A DNA stretch of 64,000 nucleotides, from contig CAVQNF010000002.1 of NCBI GenBank assembly GCA_963713805.1, positions 124,001 through 188,000 of the forward strand. The letters run 5' to 3'. Position numbers and translations under genes: made by a program. The notes beneath the pieces were generated by a model. That model was given only the letters and a program-made list of their open reading frames with translations. It made no database searches and was not told the DNA's origin. Shown here piece after piece: positions 20,628-30,314 of this stretch (the stretch's first letter is position 1; the number at the start of each line of letters is the position of its first letter). Origin of the DNA: GAS188 sp963713805 (GTDB lineage: Bacteria > Pseudomonadota > Alphaproteobacteria > Rhizobiales > Beijerinckiaceae).

Positions 20628-21898
20628 GGCGCAACTGTTCCACGGGATCGAGCGCGGCCGCCTTCCAGGCCGGGTAGAGCGTCGCCAGCACGGAAAGCGA
20701 CGAGCGCGGTCACGCGTGATGGTCGTCACCTCGCGCCAATCGAGCTCGGCGGGCAATTGCGAGAGGAAATAGAGCTCCGGCGGAAACAGATTGGTGCTGG
20801 TGAGACGCGACAGGAATTGCCGGATCGTCTCGACATTCAAGGTGATCAGGAGCCCGAGCGCGAAGCCCGCGAGCGTGCCCACCACGCCGATCGCGCCCCC
20901 GGTGATGAGGAAGACGCGCATGATCGTGCCTTGCGTCGCGCCCATCGTCCTCAGGATCGCGATGGCCGAGCCTTTGTCCTTCACCAGCATGATCATGCCG
21001 GAGACGATGTTGAGAGCGGCGACGAGGACGATCAGCATCAAGATCAGGAACATGACGTTGCGCTCGACCTCGAGCGCGCTGAAGAAGGTGCGGTTCGTCT
21101 GCCGCCAATCGGTGAGCAAGCACCGGCCTGCCGGCGGCCTTCTCGATGAGCGGGCGCATCTCGTCGATGCGATCGGGATCGTCGATGAACACCTCGATGA
21201 CGCTCGCCTCGCCATGCTTGTCGAAGAAGCTGTCGGCTTGCTCGAAGGGAATGAAGACCGAGGATGAATCGAGCACCGACATGCCGATCTCGAATTCGGC
21301 GACGATCGTGAAGGACTTCAGGCGCGGCACGACGCCCATCGGCGTCGCCGAGCCGCGCGGCTGGATCAGGGTGATCTTGTCGCCGACATTGAGGCCGAGC
21401 TGCGTGGCAAGACGCGTGCCGATCACGGCGTTTGCCGCATCGTCGAAATCCTCGAGCCCGCCGGCGCGAATGTTGTCGGCGACGCCAGGCACCTTCGCGA
21501 GATCGGCGCCGGCCATGCCGCGCACGAGCACGCCCGATGAGCCGACCGGCGATGAAGCGAGCGCCTGGCCTTCGATGAAGCCTTTCGCCGAGACCACGCC
21601 GGGCACCTTCAGGAGGCGCTGGACCACGTCCTTATAGTCGGTGAGCGGCGACTCGATCGGCTGGATGAGCACATGGCCGTTGAGGCCGAGAAGCTTCGAG
21701 ACGAGCTCCTTGCGGAAACCGTTCATCACCGACATGACGATGATCAAGGTCGCAACGCCGAGCATCACGCCGATGAAGGAAAAAATGGCGATGACGGAGA
21801 TGAAGCTGTCCTTGCCTCTGCGCGCGCAGATAGCGAAAGGCCAGCATGCGCTCGATGGCCGAGAAGGCGCGCGGGGGGCTTACGGCGTCGGCGGGCAT
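20620..21898 (-). CDS. lolC: Lipoprotein-releasing ABC transporter permease, LolC/LolE family (frame broken)
   Basis: Inner-membrane permease of the LolCDE lipoprotein export machine, about 420 residues. It begins MPADAVSPPRAFSAIERMLA and has the first membrane segment FSFIGVMLGVATLIIVMSVM, a large periplasmic domain, then three C-terminal membrane segments (for example MFLILMLIVLVAALNIVSGM). The LVKDKGSAIAILRTMGAT loop after the second segment is typical. Breaks lie near 21830, 21123 (one extra T in GTGCTTGCTC) and 20705. A single LolC/E-like permease per operon is usual in alphaproteobacteria. It is transcribed with lolD and lies downstream of proS on the same strand. Confidence 0.87.
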
Positions 21899-21983
21899 GC
21901 GCTTCTCGTCACTCTCTCAGGATCGCTCGTGCGATCCTCGGAACGGGTCCGCGAAGGCAACGGCCATGACGTGATCGCGGGCC

Positions 21984-23310
21984 TCAATCACCGGCCACCA
22001 TCCGTGCGGCATCCTCGATCGAGACGGACGAGCGCTCGCCCGTGGCGCGACGCTTCACCTCGACCTTGCCCTCAGCCAAGCCTTTCGGCCCCACGATGAT
22101 CTGCCAGGGAAGGCCGATGAGATCGGCGGTCGCGAATTTCGCGCCGGGCCGCTCTTCCGTGTCGTCGACGAGCGCTTCCTTGCCCTTCGCCTCGAGCGCG
22201 CGGTCGAGCATCGCGCAAGCTTGCGTCGCAGCCGCTGTCGCCCGGACGCAGATTGAGGATCGAGGCGTCGAAAGGCGCGACGGCGTCCGGCCAGACGATG
22301 CCTCGATCGTCATGGGAAGCTTCGATCACCGCCGCGACGAGACGTGAAGGTCCGATGCCGTAGGAGCCCATATGCACGGGCCGTTCCGTCCCGTCCGGCC
22401 CCGCGACCACGGCCTTCATCGGCTCGGAATATTTCGTGCCGAAATAGAAGATGTGCCCGACCTCGATGCCGCGCGCCGTCACCTGCTTCTCCGTGGGCAC
22501 CGCCGAGAAGGCGTCGCGGTCATGCTTCTCGGAGGTCGCCGCGTAGAGCGAGGTCCATTTCGCCACGATGTCGGCAAGCGCCGAGGCGTCGTCGAAATTC
22601 GTGCCCGGGCCGGGCACGGCGAAGTCGAGATAGTCCTTGTGGCAATAGACCTCGCTTTCTCCGGTCGAGGCGAGGATGATGAACTCATGGCTCATGTCGC
22701 CGCCGATGGGACCCGATTCGGCCCGCATCGGAATCGATTTGAGGCCGAGCCGTTCGAAAGTCCGCAGATAGGCGACGAACATCTTGTTGTAGGAGTGGCG
22801 CGCTCCTTCCTGATCGAGGTCGAAGGAGTAGGCGTCCTTCATCAGGAATTCGCGCGAGCGCATCGTGCCGAAGCGCGGCCTGATCTCGTCGCGGAATTTC
22901 CACTGGATATGATAGAGATTGAGCGGGAGATGCTTGTACGAGCGGATATAGCCGCGGAAGATCTCGGTGATCATCTCCTCATTGGTCGGCCCGTAGAGCA
23001 TGTCGCGCTCGTGCCGATCGGTGATGCGCAACATCTCCTTGCCGTAGGCATCATAGCGGCCGCTCTCACGCCACAGATCGGCCGATTGGATGGTCGGCAT
23101 CAACAGCTCGAGGGCGCCTGAGCGATCCTGCTCCTCGCGCACGATCTGCGTCATTTTCGCGAGAACGCGATGGCCGAAGGGCAGCCAGGCATAGATGCCG
23201 GCGCTCTCCTGGCGCACGAGGCCCGCACGCAACATCAGCCGATGCGAGATGATCTCGGCATCCTTGGGAGTTTCGCGCAAGATCGGCAGGAAATAGCGAG
23301 AAAGAAGCAT
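21984..23310 (-). CDS. proS: Prolyl-tRNA synthetase, short alphaproteobacterial type (frame broken near C-terminus)
   Basis: Class II aminoacyl-tRNA synthetase of about 440 residues. It starts MLLSRYFLPILRETPKDAEI. Motif 2 (KFRDEIRPRFGTMRSREFLM) and motif 3 (GSYGIGPSRLVAAVIE) are present. The large editing insertion of the long bacterial type is absent, as usual in alphaproteobacteria. The frame changes near 22240, and the anticodon-binding domain (ACAMLDRALEAKGKEALVDD, ending ARMVAGD) continues in another frame to 21984. The gene is essential, so the break is best read as a sequence error. It lies upstream of lolC, a common order in the group. Confidence 0.9.
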
Positions 23311-23640
23311 GGTTGGCCTGATGCTTGGGAATCGAGCCGCGATCGGCGGCGAGGCGCCGCATTCACAAAGCCCAAGCGACGCTCAAACACAAGCCGCTCG
23401 TTCCACGAGCCGGCACGAGCGCGCCTTCGACACGCAATGCCGCTTTAGGCTCACCCTCGCGGGCTCAAGAAAAATTTTTTGTCGGATCGCTTGCATTCGA
23501 GTGACAAGGCCAACGGGCGGTGCTATGCATTTGTGCAGACTGGCTATGCATTCAGCGAGCCAGTAGCCCAAGTCTTGGGAGGAACGCCGTCGTCTTCCGC
23601 CAGCCGGCAGATGAATCGGCGAATAAAAAAGACCCTGAAA
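23311..23640. promoter_or_regulatory. Long non-coding stretch upstream of proS, with possible promoter and small transcript (+)
   Basis: This 330-bp stretch has no convincing gene. It holds an AT-rich block (AGAAAAATTTTTTGTCGG near 23468) and a direct repeat of GCTATGCAT at 23522-23530 and 23552-23560. GTGACA (near 23499) and TATGCA (near 23524) are spaced like a -35/-10 pair. A clear terminator follows at 23641. A short plus-strand RNA of about 100-130 bases is therefore possible. Small overlapping ORFs here do not resemble known proteins. Confidence 0.35.
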
Positions 23641-23668
23641 GCAGAGCCGAGGCTCTGCTTTTCTTTTT
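23641..23668 (+). terminator. Rho-independent terminator
   Basis: A perfect 8-bp stem GCAGAGCC / GGCTCTGC with loop GA is followed by TTTTCTTTTT. This is the strongest intrinsic terminator in the window. The nearest annotated gene upstream on the plus strand is far away, so it probably ends a small RNA. On the minus strand a T-rich run (TCTTTTTTATTC) also follows the hairpin, so use in both directions is possible. Confidence 0.75.
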
Positions 23669-23736
23669 GGGCCGGGATCTCGCTGCGGCTCCCGGCATGG
23701 CCCTCACCCCAATCGAAAAATACGTACGTATGCGCC

Positions 23737-23822
23737 CTCGCATTTTCGAGGATCAGCCCGCGTATCCACGCCTTGATAGCGGTCTAACGAAGGAAGGCGT
23801 GGGTGCCCGCGCCAAATGAGGC
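23737..23822. repeat. Intergenic palindromic repeat, family A (copy 3, inverted)
   Basis: TTCGAGGATCAGCCCGCGTA, TCCACGCCTT and AAGGCGTGGGTGCCCGCG match the blocks of copies at 15.7 and 17.5 kb in the opposite orientation. The CCACGCCTT and AAGGCGTGG arms pair. It lies just downstream of the branched-chain-type binding protein gene. Confidence 0.55.
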
Positions 23823-23846
23823 CAGGACGACAAGGCACCGCCCGGA

Positions 23847-25082
23847 TCATTGCTTCAAATAGGCGCAGGCTTGCGGATCGGCCGGCAGGAAAGCGTCCTT
23901 CGCCGCGATCGGGTGGATTTTCTTGTAGTAGTCCCAAGGCGCCTTGCTCTCGGCGGGGCTCTTCACCTGATAAAGAGCTACATCGTACATCACCCGGCCG
24001 TCCTCGCGCAGGCTCGCTTGGCGGCCGAAATAATCGATCGGCATCTTCCGCATCGCTTCCATGACCGCTTCGGGCGCCTTGGTCTTCGCGGCAGCGATGC
24101 TCGCAAGGTAATGCTTCACTTCCGCATAGGCGTTGGCCTGAGCCTTGGTCGGCATGCGTCCTTCGAACTCGGCGGCGAAGCGCTTGGCGAAGGCGCGGGT
24201 CTCTTCGTCCTCATCCCAATAGAATCCGGTGGTGACGAAAAGTCCTTGCGCTACCTGCAGCCCGAGCGAATGCACATCGCTGATGAACAACAGGAGGCCC
24301 GCTAGCTTCTGGCGCCCGTCGTGGCCCACGCCGAACTCGGCGGCCTGCTTGATCGAGTTGATGGTGTCGCCGCCCGAATTCGCGAACGCGATCACATTGG
24401 CGCTCGATTGCTGCGCCTGCAGCAAGGGAGAGGCGTAATCGGTGGCGTTGAGCGGATGCAAGACCCGACCGACGACATGTCCGCCCAATTCCGTCACGAC
24501 CTTGCTCGCCGCCTCTTCCATCGTGTGGCCAAAGGCGAAATCGGCCGTGACGAAGAACCAATCCTTGCCGCCCTCCTGCACCAAGGCGCGCGCCGTGCCG
24601 GCCGCGAGCGCGTTGGTGTCGTCGGCGAAATGCACCGTGTAAGGGGAACATTGCCTGCCCGTGAGCTCGGTCGACGCGCCCTCGTTGATCAGCAGGATTT
24701 TCTTCTGGGTGCGGGCCACGTTCTGCACGGCGAGCGCCACGGGCGTCACCGGCAACCCGACGATCGCGTCCACCCCCTCGACCTCGAACCAGCGACGCGC
24801 CGTCTGAGCGGCGCTGTCGGGTTTGTTCAAGGTGTCCGCCTGCACGACCTCGATCGGCTGCCCGAGAACCGTGCCGCCGGCATCTCTTACCGCCAGCTTG
24901 ACCGAAGCGACCACACCCGCCCCACCCGAATCCGCGGCAAAGCCGGAGAGGTCGGTGAGGACGCCGATCTTCACCGGTGCCTCGGCGCCTCTCGCCTCGA
25001 CGGTGAACGCGCCCGAAAGCATCGCCGCAAGCGTCAAGCCCGCCGCGCAACCAAACTCGACGAGCATCGTCGACCGCATCAT
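23847..25082 (-). CDS. ABC transporter substrate-binding protein, branched-chain amino acid type
   Basis: A 411-residue periplasmic binding protein of the Peripla_BP_6 (LivJ-like) family. The start ATG at 25082 has GGGGAG just upstream and gives an N-terminal signal sequence ending near VEARGAEA. The mature protein begins PVKIGVLTDLSGFAADSGG, typical of the family, and includes IVGLPVTPVALAVQNVA and ADFAFGHTMEEAA. It is intact. No liv-type permease or ATPase genes are adjacent, so it is an orphan binding protein. Relatives in soil bacteria bind amides, aromatic acids or amino acids; the ligand here is unknown. Confidence 0.88.
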   Translation of the reverse strand: MMRSTMLVEFGCAAGLTLAAMLSGAFTVEARGAEAPVKIGVLTDLSGFAADSGGAGVVASVKLAVRDAGGTVLGQPIEVVQADTLNKPDSAAQTARRWFEVEGVDAIVGLPVTPVALAVQNVARTQKKILLINEGASTELTGRQCSPYTVHFADDTNALAAGTARALVQEGGKDWFFVTADFAFGHTMEEAASKVVTELGGHVVGRVLHPLNATDYASPLLQAQQSSANVIAFANSGGDTINSIKQAAEFGVGHDGRQKLAGLLLFISDVHSLGLQVAQGLFVTTGFYWDEDEETRAFAKRFAAEFEGRMPTKAQANAYAEVKHYLASIAAAKTKAPEAVMEAMRKMPIDYFGRQASLREDGRVMYDVALYQVKSPAESKAPWDYYKKIHPIAAKDAFLPADPQACAYLKQ

Positions 25083-25249
25083 GTTCTCCCCTTCAGCCCT
25101 TGCGCGACAATTCCCGGTTCAGTCTTCGGTGCTGTCGCGCGCGCTGAGTAGGGCGGACCGAGAGTGGCGTCAACGAAGTGCCATGGATCAGACGGGATCG
25201 CCATGCGACTCCCGCGAGGCCAACGAGATGCGGCGCTGCTGCGCGGCTC

Positions 25250-25864
25250 TCAGTTGCCGCTGATGTCTCTTGCCGCGCGTGCCAGGATCTCGGCAATACG
25301 CCGCTGCTCTTCGAGAGAGGCTTCGCGCTTGTCGTCGAGCGCCGAACGCAGCAGGCGCCGCGCCGCCATCATCTCGGGCGAACGCCAATCCTCCCTCGAG
25401 AAGGCGCGGCGCACCCCCTCCATCTTCTGTCCCACCCTTTCGATCTGCGAAAGGATGGCATCGGCGACTTCCTTGCGTTCCTTCAGGAAGGCAAGGCCGG
25501 CTTCGGTCGGGCTGTAAAGCTTGCGCGAGGCATCCGTCGTGACCGTCGCATAGCCGATCTCTTCGAGATAGGTGAGCGCCGGATAGATGACGCCGGGGCT
25601 CGGCGCGTAGAAGCCGCTCGAGCGTTCCTCGAGCTCCTTGATGATTTCGTAGCCATGCCTCGGCTTCTCCGCGATCAAGGCCAGGATGACGAGCTGAAGA
25701 TTGCTGCCGGAGAGCTTGCGCCCGGTGCGAAAGCCGCGCCCTCCCATGTCGCCTTCGTCCGCGAACCCACCGGCAAAACGTCCGTATCCCTGCCGGCCGA
25801 GATAACGCGGTCCGAAGCCGCAAGCGGCGCGGTGAATCCATTCACGATAATAATGGTGGTACAT
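25250..25864 (-). CDS. PadR family transcriptional regulator
   Basis: A 204-residue regulator. The PadR winged-helix core is clear: LQLVILALIAEKPRHGYEII, YAPSPGVIYPALTYLEEIGY and the wing. An unusual Gly/Arg/Tyr-rich N-terminus of about 50 residues precedes the domain, as in the subgroup with N-terminal extensions. The C-terminal helix supports dimer formation. The start ATG at 25864 follows AGGAAGAG. The palindrome at 25894-25919 just upstream is a likely autoregulatory site. It is divergent from the ABC permease gene and lies 167 bp upstream of the binding-protein gene on the same strand. Confidence 0.87.
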   Translation of the reverse strand: MYHHYYREWIHRAACGFGPRYLGRQGYGRFAGGFADEGDMGGRGFRTGRKLSGSNLQLVILALIAEKPRHGYEIIKELEERSSGFYAPSPGVIYPALTYLEEIGYATVTTDASRKLYSPTEAGLAFLKERKEVADAILSQIERVGQKMEGVRRAFSREDWRSPEMMAARRLLRSALDDKREASLEEQRRIAEILARAARDISGN

Positions 25865-25893
25865 GGCTCTTCCTGTTCGTTAGATGTATTTTA

Positions 25894-25919
25894 CGATGTA
25901 TATCTTAAGATACGTATCG
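25894..25919. promoter_or_regulatory. Palindrome upstream of padR, candidate operator
   Basis: An imperfect 26-bp palindrome centred on CTTAAG, with arms CGATGTATAT and GATACGTATCG. A further half site GATGTATTTT lies at 25883. PadR operators typically contain ATGT and ACAT half sites separated by about 8 bases, which this resembles. It lies 30-55 bp upstream of the padR start in an AT-rich patch likely to include the promoter. Confidence 0.55.
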
Positions 25920-26306
25920 ATCTTGGTCAAGAGGGTTCGAGCTGGCTTGGGGCTTGGGAAGGGCTTGGCCTCCGGCGCGGCCACGCGCTGCGTCTCAACG
26001 AGCCCGGCCTGTCACCCTCGTGACATGCGTAAGAGCTAGACGGGATGGAATTCGCTGGAACCCGCGACGCTTCCACCTTCTTGCCGACGCATGGTCTCAA
26101 CGCGGAAAACGCTCCCATTCCGGCGTTCCATGTCCAGACGAACGGACAGCCTGCGTGAGATCGGCGAGCTTCGAACCGCGCCCGTTTGCGGCTTTCTGAC
26201 GCGCGTGCTGCCGCATGCTCGCCTCTCCGGACACGCTTGCAATTGCCGGAGCTTTGGTTCAGCGCAGACGCAACCGGTCGCGAGCGGCCAGCGGATGGGC
26301 ATCGGC
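25920..26306. other. Gap between padR and ABC permease with no recognised gene
   Basis: This 387-bp stretch lies between divergent genes. Open frames exist on both strands, but their products are Arg/Ser-rich and match nothing I know. No repeat or strong hairpin is seen. The permease promoter should lie here. Confidence 0.4.
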
Positions 26307-28089
26307 ATGAGACTGTTCTCCAAAGCCGCCGGATTGTCGGAATATCGCGCGACCGGAGCCGTCGAGCGCGGCGGCTTCTTCCCGAACCAATACGACCTCG
26401 CAGCGATTGCTCTCGTCCTCGCCGCGCTCGTTCTCGTCGTCACCGGCGGTCGGCAGATGACGGCGCCGATGACGGGTCTTGCGACCGCTCGCCGATCTCG
26501 CTCGATCCCGCCAATTTGCCGAGCTATGCGCTGCGCACGACCTTGCGCATGTTCGCCGGCGTCATCGCCTCGCTGATCTTCACCTTCGTCTTCGCGACGC
26601 TCGCGGCGAAGAGCCGCAAGGCCGAGATCGTCATCATCCCGACGCTCGACATCCTGCAGTCGATCCCGGTGCTCGGCTTCCTGACCTTCACGGTGACCTT
26701 CTTCCTCGGGCTTTTCCCGTCGAGCCAGCTCGGCGCGGAACTCGCCGTGATCTTCGCGATCTTCACGGCCCAAGCCTGGAACATGGCCTTCAGCTTCTAC
26801 CAATCGCTGCGCTCGGTGCCGCGCGACCTCGAGGATGTGACCTCGTCGTTCCACATGTCCGGCTGGCAGCGCTTCTGGCGGCTCGAGGTGCCCTTCGCGA
26901 CGCCGGGCCTCGTCTGGAACACGATGCTCTCGATGTCCGGCGCCTGGTTCTTCATCGTCGCCTCCGAAGCGATCTCGGTCGGCGACACCACGATCAAGCT
27001 CCCGGGCATCGGCGCTTATCTCTGCGCTCGCCATCGATCAGGCCGATGTGCGGGCCGTGCTCTATGCGGTTGGCGCGATGGCGATCGTCATTCTCCTCTA
27101 CGACCAGTTCATCTTTCGCCCGATCGTCGCCTGGGCGGACAAGTTCCGCGTCGAGACCACGGCGAGCCAGGCGCGGCCGAAGTCCTGGGTCTATGACCTC
27201 GCGCGGCGCACTCGGCTCGTCCAGACGGTGACCGAGCCCGTCGGCGCCGCGCTCGGCGCGCTTCGCCATGGCGCGCTTGCCGAAGCTTCCGCTCGACCGC
27301 GCGCGCGAAGATCGAGACGCGTCCTGCCGCGCCCGGCGCTCGCCAAGGCGCTCGACCTTCTCTGGATCGCGATCGTGCTGGCCGCCGCCGCCTGGGGGTT
27401 TTGGACGATCTACGGTTACGTGCGCGAGACGCTGACGCTTCGCGGACGCGGCGACGGCCCTCGGGCTCGCCTGCATCACGCTCTTGCGGGTGATCTCGCT
27501 CATCGCGCTGTCGACGCTGATCTGGGTGCCGATCGGCGTCTGGGTCGGATTACGGCCCGCCTGGACGGAGCGCATCCAGCCCTTGGCGCAATTCCTCGCG
27601 GCCTTTCCGGCCAATGTGCTCTACCCGATCGCCGTGATCGTGATCGTGCGCTTCAACCTCGACCCCAACATCTGGCTGACCTTCCTCATCATGCTCGGCG
27701 CCCAATGGTACATCCTCTTCAATGTGATCGCCGGCGCCAGCGTCTTCCCGAACGATCTCAAGGAGGCGGCCGCGGTCCTGCGGCTGCGCTCCTGGCATTG
27801 GTGGCGCCGCGTCATCCTGCCGGGCATTTTCCCGTATTACGTCACGGGCGCGCTGACGGCGTCCGGCGGCGCCTGGAATGCCAGCATCGTCGCCGAGATC
27901 GTCAAATGGGGCGACACGACGTTGAAGGCCAAGGGCATCGGCGCCTATATCGCGCAAGCGACCACGGATGGCGACTATCCGCGCGTCGTGCTCGGCATCA
28001 CGGCGATGTCGGTCTTCGTCATCGTCTTCAATCGGCTCGTCTGGCGAAAGCTCTACGCCTTCGCAGCCGAGCGTACCCGGCTCGACTGA
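26307..28089 (+). CDS. ABC transporter permease with two BPD domains (nitrate/sulfonate/taurine class), frame-broken
   Basis: A single chain of about 590 residues with two copies of the binding-protein-dependent permease domain. The first half includes LPSYALRTTLRMFAGVIASL, the EAA-loop segment DLEDVTSSFHMSGWQRFWRL and EAISVGDTTIKLPGIGAYL. The second half repeats the pattern with VISLIALSTLIWVPIGVWVG, AAAVLRLRSWHWWRRVILPG and EIVKWGDTTLKAKGIGAYIA. Breaks occur near 26490, 27023 (one extra T in CTCTGCGCTC), 27290-27310 and 27460. The start is ATG 26307, with ATG 26295 as an alternative. The ATPase gene follows 67 bp downstream. No periplasmic binding protein gene is adjacent. Confidence 0.82.
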
Positions 28090-28156
28090 TCAGGCCTCTT
28101 CGCGCAGGCGAAGAGGCTTCAACGTTTCCTCCGCGCATCGTTCGAAAGAGGTCCCC

Positions 28157-29476
28157 ATGCTGATGAACCCGCAGACCGTCTCGCGCGCGCCCCTGATCGA
28201 GGTGAAGGGACTGCGCCATCTCTACCACAAGGGCTCGACACCCGATCTCGTCGTCCTCGACGGGGTCGAAATGACCTTGCGCGAAGGCGAGATCGTCGGC
28301 CTTCTCGGGCGCTCGGGTTCCGGCAAATCGACGCTGCTGCGTTCGATCGCGGGCCTCATCCGCCGACCGCCGGCAGCATCACCTTCGGCGGCGCGCCGGT
28401 CGTCGGCTGCTCCGAAGGCGTCGCCATGGTGTTCCAGTCCTTCGCGCTGTTTCCCTGGCTCACCGTGCTCGAGAATGTGGAGATCGGGCTCGAGGCGCGA
28501 GGCGTGTCGGCGGCCGAGCGGCGCAAGAGCGCGCTCGCGGCGATCGATCTCATCGGTCTCGACGGTTTCGAGAACGCCTATCCGAAGGAGCTGTCCGGCG
28601 GCATGCGCCAGCGCGTGGGCCTCGCGCGCGCGCTCGTCGTGCATCCCAAGGTTCTGCTGATGGACGAGCCCTTCTCGGCGCTCGACGTGCTCACCGCGGA
28701 GACCCTGCGCACCGACCTGATCGATCTGTGGTCGGAAGGGCGCATGCCGATCAAGTCGATCCTCATGGTCACGCACAACATCGAGGAAGCCGTGCTGATG
28801 TGCGACCGGGTGCTGGTGTTCTCCTCCAATCCCGGACGGATCGATGCGGACATCAAGATCGATCTGCCGCGGCCTCGAAGCCGAACGGAGCCGGTGTTCC
28901 GCGAGCTCGTCGACCGCGTCTACGCGATCATGACGAAACGCCACGTGGGCAAGCCGTCTCGCGAAGGCGTCTTTCCCGGCACCGGCCTCGGCATGGCGCT
29001 CAAATATGTTTCGAGCAACACGCTCGCCGGCCTCCTCGAGACGGTCGATGCCGCTCCCTATGACGGCAAGGCCGACCTGCCTCATCTCGCGCAAGGCTTG
29101 CAGATGGAGATCGACGATCTCTTCCCCATCGCCGAGACGCTTGCAGCTCCTGCGCTTCGCCGAAATGGAGGAAGGCGATATTCGCCTCACCCCGGACGGA
29201 AGGCGCTTCGCCCGAGGCGAGGTCGACGAGCGCAAGCGCCTGTTCGGCGAGCACCTCGTGACCTATGTGCCGATCGCCGGCCATATCCGGCGCGTGCTCG
29301 ACGAACGGCCGAGCCACCACGCCCCGGCGACGCGCTTCCAGGAAGAGCTCGAGGACTATATGTCGCCGGAATTCGCCGGCGACACGCTGCACGCGGTGGT
29401 GGCCTGGGGCCGCTTCGGCGAGGTCTTCGCCTATGACGATCAGACCGGCACCTTCAGCCTGGAGAATCCGGCGTGA
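28157..29476 (+). CDS. ABC transporter ATPase with C-terminal AAA-associated domain (nitrate/sulfonate class), frame-broken
   Basis: ATPase partner of the two-domain permease, about 440 residues. It contains Walker A GRSGSGKST, Q-loop VAMVFQSFALFPWLTVLENV, signature LSGGMRQRVGLARAL and Walker B LLMDEPFSALDVLT. After the NitT/TauT-like ATPase comes a C-terminal AAA-associated domain of about 160 residues (LEEG-like repeats; ADLPHLAQGLQMEIDDLFPI onwards). The frame breaks near 28372 and 29145 (an extra T in ACGCTTGCAG). The start ATG at 28157 has AAAGAGG upstream. This permease/ATPase layout recurs in Rhizobiales; the substrate is unknown. Confidence 0.84.
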
Positions 29477-29477
29477 G

Positions 29478-29598
29478 CGTGAGAAGTGAGAAGTGAGAAG
29501 TGGTAGAGTTGAGAGGTGAGATAGAGAAACAGTGAGATCATTTTGGGAGCGACTTAGGCCGTATTCACTCCTCACTCCTCACTCTTCACTTTTCAGGC
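29478..29598. repeat. Heptamer repeat with inverted arms
   Basis: The left arm is built of GAGAAGT units (GTGAGAAGTGAGAAGTGAG) and the right arm of the complement (CACTCCTCACTCCTCACTC, then TTCACTTTTC). They are separated by about 50 bases including ATTTTGGGAGCGACTTAGGC. The same layout occurs at 19790-19935. The array fills the gap between the ABC ATPase gene and the HTH gene. Confidence 0.68.
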
Positions 29599-29612
29599 GC
29601 CGCGCGGATGCG

Positions 29613-30314
29613 ATGACCGATGCGCAGATCCATGCGGCGGCACTTGCCGATCCCGATGCGCGACCCCTGTCGCCGGAACGGCTCACGCGCATGAAGCGGA
29701 CACCGCAAGTGCGGGTCATCCGCCGCGCCCTTGGTCTCTCGCAAGAGGATTTCTCGGCGCGGTTTCACATTCCGCTCGGCACGCTGCGGGATTGGGAACA
29801 GGCGCGCAAAGACCCGGATGCGGCGGCCCGCGCCTATCTCATGGTGATCGCTCGCAATCCGAAGGCCGTGGTCGAGGCGTTGCAGCCGGCCAGTCCTGAG
29901 GCGCTCGCGAAACGCGCGGCCTGGTCTACGCATATCATCGCCGTGTTTCACCGACCCTACTCAACCGCCAAGCGTCGCCGCGGTCCGCTACTTGCGGAGC
30001 GAAATGCGCTATCTCAACGTCGCCACCGGTTTCAGCGAACGCAAATAGACGACGATGGAATCGAGGTCGGCGTCGCTGATCTGCGCATACCAATCAAACG
30101 GCATTGTGCGCACCAATTCACGGCCGTCCTTGCTCTCTCCGAGCCTGATCGCCGTCTTTATCTCGTCGTCGCTCCACAGGCCGAGCCCGCTTTCGCGGTC
30201 GGACGTAATATTGGCGCTGATGACGATCGCGCTCCCACCATCGGGACTGAAGGCCTCCAATTCGCGCCCTCCCTGCGCCGATCTTGCTCATGTCGAGCAC
30301 GCCCGGCGATCTGA
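29613..30314 (+). CDS. Helix-turn-helix protein, BrnA-type antitoxin-like, with run-on C-terminus
   Basis: The first 95 residues match a widespread antitoxin-like HTH family (TDAQIHAAALADPDARPLSP, then VIRRALGLSQEDFSARFHIP and LGTLRDWEQARKDPDAAARA). The DNA-binding XRE-type helix pair is intact. Homologues end at about this point (near 29905). Here the frame runs on for 140 more residues of no known kind to 30314, antisense to the 3' part of the cytochrome gene. Either the stop was lost or a frame error hides it. Relatives usually pair with a BrnT-like toxin, but none is present; a heptamer repeat lies where it would be expected. Confidence 0.65.
   Translation: MTDAQIHAAALADPDARPLSPERLTRMKRTPQVRVIRRALGLSQEDFSARFHIPLGTLRDWEQARKDPDAAARAYLMVIARNPKAVVEALQPASPEALAKRAAWSTHIIAVFHRPYSTAKRRRGPLLAERNALSQRRHRFQRTQIDDDGIEVGVADLRIPIKRHCAHQFTAVLALSEPDRRLYLVVAPQAEPAFAVGRNIGADDDRAPTIGTEGLQFAPSLRRSCSCRARPAI

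Noticed and set aside
23479..23819. Two overlapping small plus-strand open frames
   Set aside because: They match no family, one runs through the terminator hairpin at 23641, and start sites are weak.
26036..27034. A 332-residue minus-strand open frame over the ABC permease
   Set aside because: Its product is Arg/Glu-rich and low-complexity, while the plus strand encodes recognisable permease segments.
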